Below are positions 42,765-52,177 of a stretch of 64,000 nucleotides of DNA, in pieces. The notes under the pieces were generated by a model that ran no database searches, was not told where the DNA came from, and saw only the letters and a program-made list of their open reading frames with translations. Each line of letters begins with the position of its first letter. The stretch's first letter is position 1. Origin of the DNA: Nocardioides mangrovi (GTDB lineage Bacteria; Actinomycetota; Actinomycetes; Propionibacteriales; Nocardioidaceae); NCBI RefSeq assembly GCF_020073815.1, contig NZ_JAIQZJ010000019.1, forward strand, positions 1 to 64,000. Direction: 5' to 3'. The position numbers were made by a program, and so were the translations under genes.

Positions 42765-42773
42765 TTGTCCCCA
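42765..42773 (+). promoter_or_regulatory. TTGTCCCCA motif upstream of the DUF559 gene
   Basis: One base different from the TTGTCCACA found before the other two nuclease-like genes, at almost the same distance (52 bases before the ATG) and in the same orientation. Confidence 0.3.
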
Positions 42774-42825
42774 GGTGATTCCGGTGCCGCGAGCGTGACC
42801 GTCCGCGGATCGCGACGCTCGTGTC

Positions 42826-43755
42826 ATGACGATCTCGTGGCCCCCGAGTCCCTTCACCCTGGCCGACCTCCGAGAGCAGGACATCTCTGAGTCCGCACGT
42901 CGGGGTGCTCTCGCCGCGGGCGAGGTGCGCCGGGTGCTGCGCGGTGTGTTCGCGGAGGCCGACGTCCCGGACACGCTCGACTTCCGAGCGAGATGTCTCG
43001 CGAGGGTCGTCAGGCCGCACCACGTGATCACCGACCGTACGGCGGCCTGGCTCCACGGCGTGGACGTCCACACGTCGGCCGAGCTCACCGACCTCCCGCC
43101 GCTCGAGACCTGCGCTCTTCGGGGGCGTCGGCCGACGTCGCTGACCGGGGTCGACGGACGCTCTCGGGACCTGCTCCCCGCCGACGTCACGAACGTGCAG
43201 GGGCTGCGGGTGACCACGCCGCTGCGGACTGCCCTGGACCTGGGCTGCTGCCTGCGTCGACGCGAGGCCTACGCCGCGCTCAACGCGTTCGCCCGCACGT
43301 TCGGGCTGACCCGGCAGGACTACCTGCGATCGATCGGCCGCTATCGCGGTCGGCGCGGCGTCGTCCAGCTGCGGGAGCTCGTCGCCTTCGTGGATCCCCG
43401 CCACGAGTCGCCGCGCGAGTCGTGGGTCTACCTGGAGATCGGCGCCCGTGGCCTCCCGCTGCCCGAGCCCCAGGTGTGGGTCGAGATCGACGTCGGGATC
43501 AGCTACCGCCTGGACTTCGCCTACCCGGACTCCCTGGTGTGCGTCGAGTACGACGGATTCGAGGACCATGACCGCACGCGGGAGCAACAGGAGCGTGACG
43601 AGGCGCGTCGTCGTGATCTGCGCGCGCTCGGCTGGATCGTGATCGTCGTGAAGTGCGGCGACTTCACCGACGTTCGTCTCGACCGCTGGATCGGCCAGCT
43701 CCGCGACGCGCTGCACCTGCGAGCGGTCACGCCGTACTCTCCGCGACGGTGGTGA
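42826..43755 (+). CDS. DUF559 protein with PD-(D/E)xK nuclease-fold C-terminus
   Basis: A 309-residue protein built like the one at 13061. Its N-terminus has short helices resembling the AbiEi-type winged helix (ARRGALAAGEVRRVLRGVF). The C-terminal nuclease fold shows Glu194 and Glu198 in HESPRESW, Asp230 in YRLDFAYP, Glu241 and Asp243 in CVEYDGFED, and His248. Sequence identity to the 13061 protein is low outside these motifs. The gene sits inside 50-base inverted flanks. GACGCT ends six bases before the ATG, a weak match to the -10 pattern seen elsewhere. No toxin partner is adjacent. Activity is inferred from motif residues only. Confidence 0.8.
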   Translation: MTISWPPSPFTLADLREQDISESARRGALAAGEVRRVLRGVFAEADVPDTLDFRARCLARVVRPHHVITDRTAAWLHGVDVHTSAELTDLPPLETCALRGRRPTSLTGVDGRSRDLLPADVTNVQGLRVTTPLRTALDLGCCLRRREAYAALNAFARTFGLTRQDYLRSIGRYRGRRGVVQLRELVAFVDPRHESPRESWVYLEIGARGLPLPEPQVWVEIDVGISYRLDFAYPDSLVCVEYDGFEDHDRTREQQERDEARRRDLRALGWIVIVVKCGDFTDVRLDRWIGQLRDALHLRAVTPYSPRRW

Positions 43756-43773
43756 CGCACGAAACCCCTCGAC

Positions 43774-43823
43774 TCGGCCCGCCGAAACCCTCCACTCGCG
43801 GCGCGGAAAACCCCGACTCGACG
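43774..43823. repeat. Right inverted-repeat flank of the DUF559 gene
   Basis: Contains the inverse of both parts of 42677-42726 in mirrored order: CGGCCCGCCGAAACCC at 43775-43790 and the 22-base element at 43802-43823. Its last base abuts the stop codon of the lipoprotein gene. Confidence 0.75.
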
Positions 43824-44573
43824 TCAGTTGGCGTCGACGGGGATCGACTGGGCCTGGGTCGGCTTGTTGGAGGAGAAGATCGCGATCGGCACCTTCTGGC
43901 TGATCACCTTCTTCTCGTACGCCGAGCTGCCCGGGCGGGTCTGCGCGTAGACGGTGGCCGTGAAGGTGAGCACGATGCCCTTGGTGTTCTTGGGCGTCGG
44001 CTTGATCGCCTGGTTGCGCAGCTCGAAGGCGCCCTTGGGCGAGGTGATGAGCATGCCGTACTTGGTGCTGACCGGCTCGGGGTCGAAGGTGACGTTCTTG
44101 GCGATCGCGTCGAGCTGGTAGGGCTGCTGGGCGACGTTCGAGCCGTCGTAGGTGAGCACCTCGGACGAGACCTGGATCCGCTGCAGGTAGACCTTGCGCT
44201 TGGTGGAGAACGGGTCCCGGATGTCCTGGTCGAGGTCGTAGGCCTGGAAGGTGAAGGAGAAGTACTTGCGGCCCTTCGGGTACCACTCGTTCGTCCGCGG
44301 CGTCGACTTGGTCGGGTAGAGCGTGTAGACGAAGTCGAGGTTGTTGCGGTTGATGTGGGACTGGAAGGTCCCGTCGTCGGTGAACTGCGAGTCGATCGGC
44401 GTCGCGCCCTCGGTCGGCGTGGCGCTCGGCGTCGGCGTCGAGTCGTCGGAGCTGGTCAGGCCGTCGAAGACCGAGCAGCCGCTGACCATGCCGACCGCGG
44501 CCACCAGGCTGACGACGCCGGTGGCGAGCCGCGTCCTGGTCCGGGACGGACGCAGACGGGGGGTGCGGGGCAT
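43824..44573 (-). CDS. Lipoprotein of unknown function beside a glycosyltransferase
   Basis: A 249-residue protein with a signal peptide and a lipobox ending MVSGC, a Thr/Ser/Pro spacer (TPTPSATPTEGATP), then a beta-rich domain with no family I recognise (FVYTLYPTKSTPRTNEWYP, YFSFTFQAYDLDQDIRDPF, VLTFTATVYAQTRPG). GAGGAG six bases before the ATG at 44573 sets the start; an in-frame start at 44609 exists. It follows the membrane glycosyltransferase by 43 bases and is probably co-transcribed, so it may act on or hold the same polysaccharide outside the cell. Confidence 0.75.
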   Translation of the reverse strand: MPRTPRLRPSRTRTRLATGVVSLVAAVGMVSGCSVFDGLTSSDDSTPTPSATPTEGATPIDSQFTDDGTFQSHINRNNLDFVYTLYPTKSTPRTNEWYPKGRKYFSFTFQAYDLDQDIRDPFSTKRKVYLQRIQVSSEVLTYDGSNVAQQPYQLDAIAKNVTFDPEPVSTKYGMLITSPKGAFELRNQAIKPTPKNTKGIVLTFTATVYAQTRPGSSAYEKKVISQKVPIAIFSSNKPTQAQSIPVDAN

Positions 44574-44616
44574 GCGGAACTCCTCGAGCTCGGGGGAGGG
44601 GACGGGCATCGACAGG

Positions 44617-46125
44617 TCAGGCCTTGAAGCCGCGGTAGCGCTTCATGGACTTGAGGATCATCCAGGCGGTCTGCAGCACGGTGATGACGCCGAGGATCGG
44701 CCAGCACACCGCGAGGATGTCGGAGCGGACGCCGATCGGCACCTGCAGCCAGACGGCGGCGCAGACCGCGAAGAACAGCACGAACGCCAGGTAGGGATAC
44801 ATCCACGCGACGCCCTTGCCGCGCTCGGCCTTCGCCTGCGCGGCCCAGTTGTCGGTCTGCTGGCGGCTGAAGAACTTCAGCCAGGCGCGGATGAAGTGAC
44901 CCATCCGGATCACCATGTACGACTCGGCCGGCACGATCAGCAGCGCGAAGAGGTAGTCGCGCCGGTTGACGAACTCCATCGACCGCGCGACCCGGAAGTT
45001 CAGCCAGATCGCCGCGAACGGCGGGATCAGCCACCACGGGCTGAACACGAAGGCGTGGATGTTGAGCGACCCGGCGAGCAGCAGCACGAACAGCACGCGG
45101 GTGGTGATGTTGATGACCATCGACATGTGCTCGAACCAGCGCAGGCGCAGGTTGGGGTGGAACGGTTGGCCGCGGGTGTCGCCGCGCTGGCCGGGCCACA
45201 TCAGGTCGATGGCGCCGAAGTTCCACTTGACCTGCTGCGCGTCGAGCGAGCGCAGCGTGTCCATGCCGCCGACGTGGGCGCGGGCCCGGGCGGAGATCTT
45301 GGTGAGGTAGCCGGCGCTCTTGATCTGCAGCGAGAGGAGGGAGTCCTCGACCTCGCTGTCGTTGACCCACGGGGTGCGCTGGTGGCTGTCCTTCAGCACG
45401 TCGCGCAGCGCCTGCGTCGAGAAGATCGAGAACTGGCCGCCGAGGACCGCCATGTTGCGGCCCTTGAGGAGGTTCTGCATGTTGAACGCCGAGAACTGCG
45501 CGCGCTGGCCGGCGATGAGGAACTTCGCCATCCAGCCGTCGAGGGCGCTGTCGTCGATCGAGTAGATCGCGGAGATGCCGCCGATCCGGTCGTCGCTGGA
45601 GATCTCGTCGACCAGGTGCTGGATCGCGTCCGGCTCCGGGGTGGTGTCGCCGTCGACGCCGAGGAGGTAGTCCATCGTCTCGACCAGCGAGTAGCCGTAG
45701 TTGAGCGCGCCGACCTTCTTGTCGGGGTTCTTGCCGATGTCGTGGACGTAGATGACCGTGCTCTGCTCGCCGGTCGGCGTCATCCGGGTGTGCGGGCCGG
45801 CGTAGTGGCTGGCGATCTCGACGGAGTCGTCGGAGGTGTTGTTGATGATGACGTGGATCGCGTCGGGCAGCCGGGTCTGCTGCAGCAGCGAGTCGAGCAC
45901 ACCGGCGATGGTCTCGGCCTCGTTGTACGCCGGGATGATGCAGCCGACCGTCGGTCGGTACGTCGGGAGGTCCTCGACCGCCTCGTGGTAGCGGTCCTCG
46001 TAGTCGGCCATCGCCGGGTCGGCGAGCCGGATGTACGGGTCGGCGTAGGGCTCGGCGAGGTCGCCGGCACCGCTCACGGGCGGCGTGTACGGCGGGTAAC
46101 CACCCTGCATCTCGTTGGCATCCAC
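44617..46125 (-). CDS. Membrane-bound processive-type GT2 glycosyltransferase
   Basis: A 502-residue glycosyltransferase. After a 55-residue Tyr/Pro-rich N-terminus comes the GT-A domain (VGCIIPAYNEAETIAGVLDS, GVDGDTTPEPDA with the DxD-like metal site, SEVEDSLLSLQ with the catalytic-base Asp) and then QQVKW, a form of the QxxRW motif of processive enzymes. Four or five membrane helices follow, as in cellulose, chitin and hyaluronan synthase-like proteins. The N-terminus lacks the usual leading helices. It has a GTG start at 46125 with a purine-rich stretch upstream; an ATG at 46110 is possible. A perfect 9-base inverted repeat lies 49 bases upstream. The product is unknown. Confidence 0.87.
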   Translation of the reverse strand: MDANEMQGGYPPYTPPVSGAGDLAEPYADPYIRLADPAMADYEDRYHEAVEDLPTYRPTVGCIIPAYNEAETIAGVLDSLLQQTRLPDAIHVIINNTSDDSVEIASHYAGPHTRMTPTGEQSTVIYVHDIGKNPDKKVGALNYGYSLVETMDYLLGVDGDTTPEPDAIQHLVDEISSDDRIGGISAIYSIDDSALDGWMAKFLIAGQRAQFSAFNMQNLLKGRNMAVLGGQFSIFSTQALRDVLKDSHQRTPWVNDSEVEDSLLSLQIKSAGYLTKISARARAHVGGMDTLRSLDAQQVKWNFGAIDLMWPGQRGDTRGQPFHPNLRLRWFEHMSMVINITTRVLFVLLLAGSLNIHAFVFSPWWLIPPFAAIWLNFRVARSMEFVNRRDYLFALLIVPAESYMVIRMGHFIRAWLKFFSRQQTDNWAAQAKAERGKGVAWMYPYLAFVLFFAVCAAVWLQVPIGVRSDILAVCWPILGVITVLQTAWMILKSMKRYRGFKA

Positions 46126-46173
46126 GGTTCAGGTTCCCCCAGGTGTGCGGGTCGCACCGAGCGACCACTCTGC

Positions 46174-46198
46174 GTCACGTCCAGTCTCGGGACGTGAC
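46174..46198. promoter_or_regulatory. Perfect 9-base inverted repeat upstream of the glycosyltransferase
   Basis: GTCACGTCC and GGACGTGAC flank a 7-base loop in the 179-base gap between the glycosyltransferase and accE. It is a candidate operator. A further small palindrome, CGCCGCGCGGCG, lies at 46245-46256, closer to the accE end, and may belong to a stop signal. Confidence 0.5.
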
Positions 46199-46304
46199 CT
46201 CAAGGCGACCCACGGCGTACCTCAAAGATTGCCCTAATTATGGACGCCGCGCGGCGGTCTGGACCAGTAGCCGCCCCGAACCGGGCGCGCCGCGACCCGC
46301 TGGG

Positions 46305-46528
46305 TCAGCGGGGGAGACCGCTGGCGCGCCACCCGCCGGGGCCGTGCGCGAGGGCCCGTCGTACGCCGCGCTCCGGCGCGCTCCAGGCGGGCCGGCGACG
46401 CTTCGGGGCGGCCGGCGGCGCCTGCAGCGAGGCGACCACCGCGACGATCGCGGCGATCTCCTCGGGCGTCGCGTCACCCTTGACCACGCGCAGCACGGGC
46501 TGCTGCTCGGCCCCGCTCACGGTGGCCA

Positions 46529-46529
<1 letters not shown>
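46305..46529 (-). CDS. accE: Acyl-CoA carboxylase epsilon subunit
   Basis: A 74-residue protein of the small AccE/PccE family. PVLRVVKGDATPEEIAAIVAV is the hallmark helix that docks on the beta subunit, followed by a basic, Pro/Trp-containing tail (RRRPAWSAPERGVRRAL). It stabilises or stimulates the carboxylase complex in Streptomyces and mycobacteria. Its ATG shares a base with the stop of accB (TGATG), so translation is coupled. Confidence 0.92.
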
Positions 46530-48148
<1,619 letters not shown>

Positions 48149-48202
48149 GCGATCGGGCTCCTCACTGGCAGGTGGTTGGGACCGTGGGTCAATCTAGTGC
48201 CC

Positions 48203-49024
48203 GTGACCGCCGACGCCATGAGACGACCATCACTCGACGTCGCACGTTTGGACGCGTTGGCGCCCGCGCTGCGCATCGAGGTGCTCGAGGAGGCGACCTC
48301 GACCAACGCCGTCGCGGCCCAGCGGGCCCGCGACGGCGCCCCCGAGGGGCTGCTCGTCGTGGCCGAGCACCAGACCGCCGGCCGCGGCCGGCTCGACCGC
48401 AGCTGGGCGACCCCGCCGCGCTCCGCGCTGCTCTTCTCCCTGGTGCTGCGCCCGACCGTGCCCGCCGCCGACTGGCCGTGGCTGCCGCTGCTGACCGGGC
48501 ACACGGTCGCCAAGACCCTGCGCGGCGCGGGGTACGACGCGGGCGTGAAGTGGCCCAACGACGTGCTGCTCGCCGGTGCCGACGGGGAGAGCAAGAAGAT
48601 CGTCGGCATCCTCGTCGAGCGCGTCGACACGCCGACCGGGCCGGCGGCCGTGATCGGCATCGGGCTCAACGTCTCGCTCACCCCCGAGGAGCTGCCCGTC
48701 CCGACCGCGACCTCGCTGGCCATCGCGGCCGGGCACGATCCGGACCGGACCGCCGTCCTCATCGATCTCGCGAGCGCGCTCGTCGAGGCCTACGACGCCT
48801 GGCAGGCGGGCGGCGAGGAAGCCCGCGACCGGCTCGCCTCGTCGTACGCCGCCGCCTGCGTGACGGTCGGCCGCGAGGTGCGGGTGGAGCTGCCCGCCGG
48901 CGACTCCCTGCTCGGCCGGGCGACCGGCGTCGACCGCAGCGGCCGGCTGGTGGTAACCGGGCCGACGGGCCAGACCGCGGTGGGCGCGGGTGACGTGGTT
49001 CACGTGCGGGCGACCGATCAGTGA
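48203..49024 (+). CDS. birA: Biotin--[acetyl-CoA-carboxylase] ligase
   Basis: A 273-residue enzyme that activates biotin with ATP and attaches it to the carboxylase lysines encoded at 21799-25200 and 27261-29048. Motifs are GRGRLDRSW (biotin/AMP loop), KWPNDVLL, KKIVGILVE and GIGLNVS. The C-terminal SH3-like domain is present (VTVGREVRVELPAGDSLLG). There is no N-terminal DNA-binding domain, so it is the single-function form. CAATCT at 48190-48195 ends seven bases before the GTG; an ATG 15 bases later is an alternative. It is divergent from accB, as in mycobacteria. Confidence 0.95.
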   Translation: MTADAMRRPSLDVARLDALAPALRIEVLEEATSTNAVAAQRARDGAPEGLLVVAEHQTAGRGRLDRSWATPPRSALLFSLVLRPTVPAADWPWLPLLTGHTVAKTLRGAGYDAGVKWPNDVLLAGADGESKKIVGILVERVDTPTGPAAVIGIGLNVSLTPEELPVPTATSLAIAAGHDPDRTAVLIDLASALVEAYDAWQAGGEEARDRLASSYAAACVTVGREVRVELPAGDSLLGRATGVDRSGRLVVTGPTGQTAVGAGDVVHVRATDQ

Positions 49025-49036
49025 CATGATCTGCGC

Positions 49037-49537
49037 GTGGCCATCTCGCGCAGCCTCCTCAACGACGGGGAGAACGTCGTCGTCGACACCCGCACGCACG
49101 TCAAGGCGATCATCTGGCCGCTCATCGTGCTGGTCGTGCTGCTCGCCGTCGCGACCTACGTGCAGGTCCAGTGGAACCAGACCCTCGCCTGGGTCGTCTG
49201 GGCGGTCGTCGCGGTGCTGGTCGTCTGGTACGTCCTGCGGCCGCTGGTCATCTGGATGACGGCGACCTACACCTTCACCGACCGTCGGCTGATCACCCGC
49301 AGCGGCGTCATCGTCCGCCGCGGCCACGACATGCCGCTGGCGCGGATCAGCGACATCGCCTACGAGTTCGGCCCGATCGACCGGATGCTCGGCTGCGGCA
49401 CGCTGCTGATCTCCGACGCCAGCACGCACGGCACGATCAAGCTGCACGACATCCCGCACGTCGAGGAGACGCAGCGGAAGGTCAACGCCCTGCTCCAGCA
49501 GATCCACGACCGCTCGGGTGGCAATGACGGGGTCTGA
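49037..49537 (+). CDS. PH-domain (bPH2) membrane protein
   Basis: A 166-residue protein with two membrane helices (IIWPLIVLVVLLAVATYVQV and AWVVWAVVAVLVVWYVLRPL) followed by a bPH2 domain (TYTFTDRRLITRSGVIVRRG, MPLARISDIAYEFGPIDRML). It is the homologue of the PH-domain gene found beside birA in mycobacteria. CATGAT ends six bases before the GTG. Its end overlaps the adenylate cyclase start by about 14-20 bases, so the two are coupled. Confidence 0.88.
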   Translation: MAISRSLLNDGENVVVDTRTHVKAIIWPLIVLVVLLAVATYVQVQWNQTLAWVVWAVVAVLVVWYVLRPLVIWMTATYTFTDRRLITRSGVIVRRGHDMPLARISDIAYEFGPIDRMLGCGTLLISDASTHGTIKLHDIPHVEETQRKVNALLQQIHDRSGGNDGV

Positions 49538-50546
49538 CCCGGTCGAGGACGGGCCCGCCGGCGACCTCCCGGGCCCCGACGACCTCGAGCGCGCCATCCT
49601 CGGGCAGACGCCGGCGTTCAACGCCCAGGACGTCGTCGAGCGCACGGGCGTGACGATCGACGAGGCGCGCCGGCTCTGGCGCGCGCTCGGCTTCCCCGAG
49701 CACGGCCTCGAGGCGGCCTACACCGACGCCGACACCGAGGCGCTCGCGACGCTGGTCGGCGTCGTCCGCTCCGGGATGATCGACTTCGACCTGGGCGTCA
49801 ACCTCACCCGCGCGGTCGGGCAGACGATGGCCCGGCTCGCCGACTGGGAGGTCTCGACGCTGCTCCACCGCGTCGACGAGATGGCCGACGACGCCGCGAG
49901 CGGGGGCGACACCGAGGCCGGTCGGACCGGGTCCGCACTCCGGCTCATCGGCGAGATGAACGGTCCCTTCGAGGACCTCCTCATCTACGTGTGGCGCCGT
50001 CACCTCGCGGCCGCGGTCGCCCGGGTGGAGGCGCTGCGCGCCAACGAGGACGACCTCAACACCGTGCCGCTGACCGTCGGGTTCGCCGACATCGTCAGCT
50101 TCACCGCGTTGTCCAACACGCTGGCGGAGGACCGGATCGGCGACCTCGTCGAGCTCTTCGAGTCGCGCTGCGCCGACGTCGTCGCGACCCAGCGTGGGCG
50201 GGTGATCAAGAGCATCGGCGACTCGGTGCTCTTCGTCAGCGACGACCCGGTCGGCGCCTACGCGATCGCCGAGGGGATCATCAACGTGGTCGGCCGCGAC
50301 CCCCGGATGCCGGACGTCCGGCTCGGGCTCGCGAGCGGCTCGGTGGTGATGCGTCTCGGCGACGTCTTCGGCCCGCCGGTCAACCTCGCCGCCCGCCTGA
50401 CCGCGGTCGCCCGTCGCAACCGCATCATCATCGACGCGGCCACCGCGCAGCTCCTCCCGGCGGACCAGTTCGAGACCCGGCGGCTGCCCGCCCGGCCGGT
50501 CCGCGGCTTCGGGATCGTCGAGCCGGTCGCCGTACGTCGGACCTGA
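49524..50546 (+). CDS. Class III adenylate cyclase with N-terminal regulatory domain
   Basis: A 340-residue cytoplasmic cyclase that makes cAMP. The catalytic domain (about residues 185-335) has the first metal Asp in GFADIVSFTALSN, substrate Lys and second metal Asp in IKSIGDSVLF, and transition-state Asn/Arg in GPPVNLAARL, so all key residues seem present. The N-terminal 170 residues resemble the regulatory half of mycobacterial Rv1264/Rv2212-type enzymes. A GTG at 49518 is an alternative start. It overlaps the PH-domain gene. A CRP-like palindrome lies 79 bases after its stop. Confidence 0.9.
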   Translation: MTGSDPVEDGPAGDLPGPDDLERAILGQTPAFNAQDVVERTGVTIDEARRLWRALGFPEHGLEAAYTDADTEALATLVGVVRSGMIDFDLGVNLTRAVGQTMARLADWEVSTLLHRVDEMADDAASGGDTEAGRTGSALRLIGEMNGPFEDLLIYVWRRHLAAAVARVEALRANEDDLNTVPLTVGFADIVSFTALSNTLAEDRIGDLVELFESRCADVVATQRGRVIKSIGDSVLFVSDDPVGAYAIAEGIINVVGRDPRMPDVRLGLASGSVVMRLGDVFGPPVNLAARLTAVARRNRIIIDAATAQLLPADQFETRRLPARPVRGFGIVEPVAVRRT

Positions 50547-50624
50547 GGCCGGATCGGGCAGGGCTGTCAAGGCCGGTCCCGACCACTCACCCCCGATTTT
50601 GCTCAAACGCGCGCAAAGGACTGT

Positions 50625-50640
50625 CGTGACCTGCGTCACG
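50625..50640. promoter_or_regulatory. CRP-like palindrome CGTGA-N6-TCACG
   Basis: CGTGACCTGCGTCACG has perfect 5-base arms with the six-base spacing of CRP/GlxR sites (TGTGA-N6-TCACA). It lies between the adenylate cyclase and the winged-helix gene, its centre about 24 bases before the predicted start of transcription of the latter. That position would favour repression. Confidence 0.55.
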
Positions 50641-50656
50641 TTCCTAACGTGACTCC

Positions 50657-50983
50657 ATGATCGAGGTGCAAGGGATCCGACTCGATCCGGAGACGCGACG
50701 GACCTGGCGGGGCGACGAGGAGGTCGTCCTGTCGCGCAAGGAGTTCGACCTCGTGCACGCGCTGATGGCGCGGGCGGGTCAGATCGTCAGCCGGGAGGAG
50801 CTCATGCGCGACGTCTGGAACACCACCTTCTGGACGTCCTCGAAGACCATCGACGTGCACCTCGGCTGGGTCCGCCGCAAGCTCGGTGACGACAGCCGGC
50901 ACCCGCACCTGATCACCACCATCCGCGGGCAGGGCCTGCGCTTCGAGACCGCCGACCTGCGGGCGCCGGACCCCGGCGCTTGA
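50657..50983 (+). CDS. Stand-alone winged-helix (OmpR C-terminal type) DNA-binding protein
   Basis: A 108-residue protein consisting only of the OmpR/PhoB effector domain (SRKEFDLVHALMARAGQIVS, REELMRDVWNTTFWTSSKTIDVH in parts, GWVRRKLGDDSRHPHLITTIRGQG). There is no receiver domain, and the sequence upstream does not encode one. TAACGT at 50645-50650 ends six bases before the ATG, so it is an independent gene and not a fragment. Such single-domain regulators may be constitutively active or controlled by level. Confidence 0.88.
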   Translation: MIEVQGIRLDPETRRTWRGDEEVVLSRKEFDLVHALMARAGQIVSREELMRDVWNTTFWTSSKTIDVHLGWVRRKLGDDSRHPHLITTIRGQGLRFETADLRAPDPGA

Positions 50984-51003
50984 CGGGCCCCTAGTCTTGG
51001 CGC

Positions 51004-52173
51004 GTGCCTGAAGCTCCGACCCTCGCCGTGATCGGTGGCGGCCAGCTGGCCCGGATGATGGCCGAGCCCGCCGCCGCGCTCGGGCTGCCGCTCCGGCTGC
51101 TCGCCGAGGCCGAGGGCGTCTCCGCCGCCCAGGTGATCCCCGACCAGCTCGTCGGCGACTACCGCGACCTCGCGACCCTGCGGGCCGTGGTCGACGGCTG
51201 CCCCGTGGTCACCTTCGACCACGAGCACGTCCCGACCGAGCACCTCCACGCGCTCGAAGAGGACGGCGTCGCCGTGCGGCCGGGGCCCGAGGCGCTCGTG
51301 CACGCCCAGGACAAGGGCGTCATGCGGGAGCGGCTCGCCGAGCTCGGCATCCCGTGCCCGCGCAACGCCATCGTCGCGACCCCGGCCGACGTCGAGGCCT
51401 TCGGCTTCCCGTGCGTCCTCAAGACCACCCGGGGCGGGTACGACGGCAAGGGCGTCTGGGTCGTCCGGTCGGTCGACGACGTCGCCGAGCCGCTCGCGAC
51501 GGCCGAGGCCGCCGGTGTCCGGATCCTCGCCGAGGAGCTCGTGGACTTCCGCAGGGAGCTCTCGGCGATGGTGGCGCGCTCGCCGAGCGGCCAGGCCGCG
51601 GCGTACCCCGTCGTCGCCTCGACCCAGCTCGACGGCATCTGCCACGAGGTGATCGCCCCGGCGCCGGACCTCGACCCGGCGCTCGCCGGTGAGGCCCAGG
51701 CCATCGCCCTGCGGGTCGCGGGGGAGCTCGGCGTGACCGGCATGCTCGCGGTCGAGCTCTTCGAGACCACCGACGGCCGGATCCTCGTCAACGAGCTCGC
51801 GATGCGCCCCCACAACACCGGCCACTGGACCCAGGACGGCGCGGTCACCTCGCAGTTCGAGAACCACCTGCGCGCGGTCCTCGACCTGCCGCTCGGCTCG
51901 CCGGCGCCGCGCGCCCGCTGGACCGTGATGGTCAACATCCTCGGCGGGCCGGACCGCCCGGACGGACAGCCGGTGGGGCGCCTGTACGACGGCTACCCCC
52001 ACGCGATGGCGCGCGACCCCTTCCTGCGCGTGCACCTCTACGGCAAGGACCTGCGGCCGGGCCGCAAGGTCGGCCACGTCAACGCCTACGGCGACGACCT
52101 CGACGACTGCCTGGAGCGCGCGCGGCACGCCGCCGCGTGGTTCCGTGGCGACCTGGGAAACGAGAGTGAGTAG
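51004..52173 (+). CDS. purK: 5-(carboxyamino)imidazole ribonucleotide synthase
   Basis: A 389-residue ATP-grasp enzyme that carboxylates AIR to N5-CAIR in purine synthesis. It begins LAVIGGGQLARMMAEPA, followed by VVTFDHEHVP, LKTTRGGYDGKGVWVV (ATP loop) and ILVNELAMRPHNTGHWTQDG. TAGTCT at 50992-50997 ends six bases before the GTG. purE follows after four bases, forming the usual purKE operon. Confidence 0.97.
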   Translation: MPEAPTLAVIGGGQLARMMAEPAAALGLPLRLLAEAEGVSAAQVIPDQLVGDYRDLATLRAVVDGCPVVTFDHEHVPTEHLHALEEDGVAVRPGPEALVHAQDKGVMRERLAELGIPCPRNAIVATPADVEAFGFPCVLKTTRGGYDGKGVWVVRSVDDVAEPLATAEAAGVRILAEELVDFRRELSAMVARSPSGQAAAYPVVASTQLDGICHEVIAPAPDLDPALAGEAQAIALRVAGELGVTGMLAVELFETTDGRILVNELAMRPHNTGHWTQDGAVTSQFENHLRAVLDLPLGSPAPRARWTVMVNILGGPDRPDGQPVGRLYDGYPHAMARDPFLRVHLYGKDLRPGRKVGHVNAYGDDLDDCLERARHAAAWFRGDLGNESE

Positions 52174-52177
52174 TCCA

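Noticed and set aside
50657..50983. Winged-helix gene as a pseudogene remnant of a response regulator
   Set aside because: It has its own -10 element and start codon, a complete effector domain, and no receiver-like residue pattern in the preceding 110 bases.
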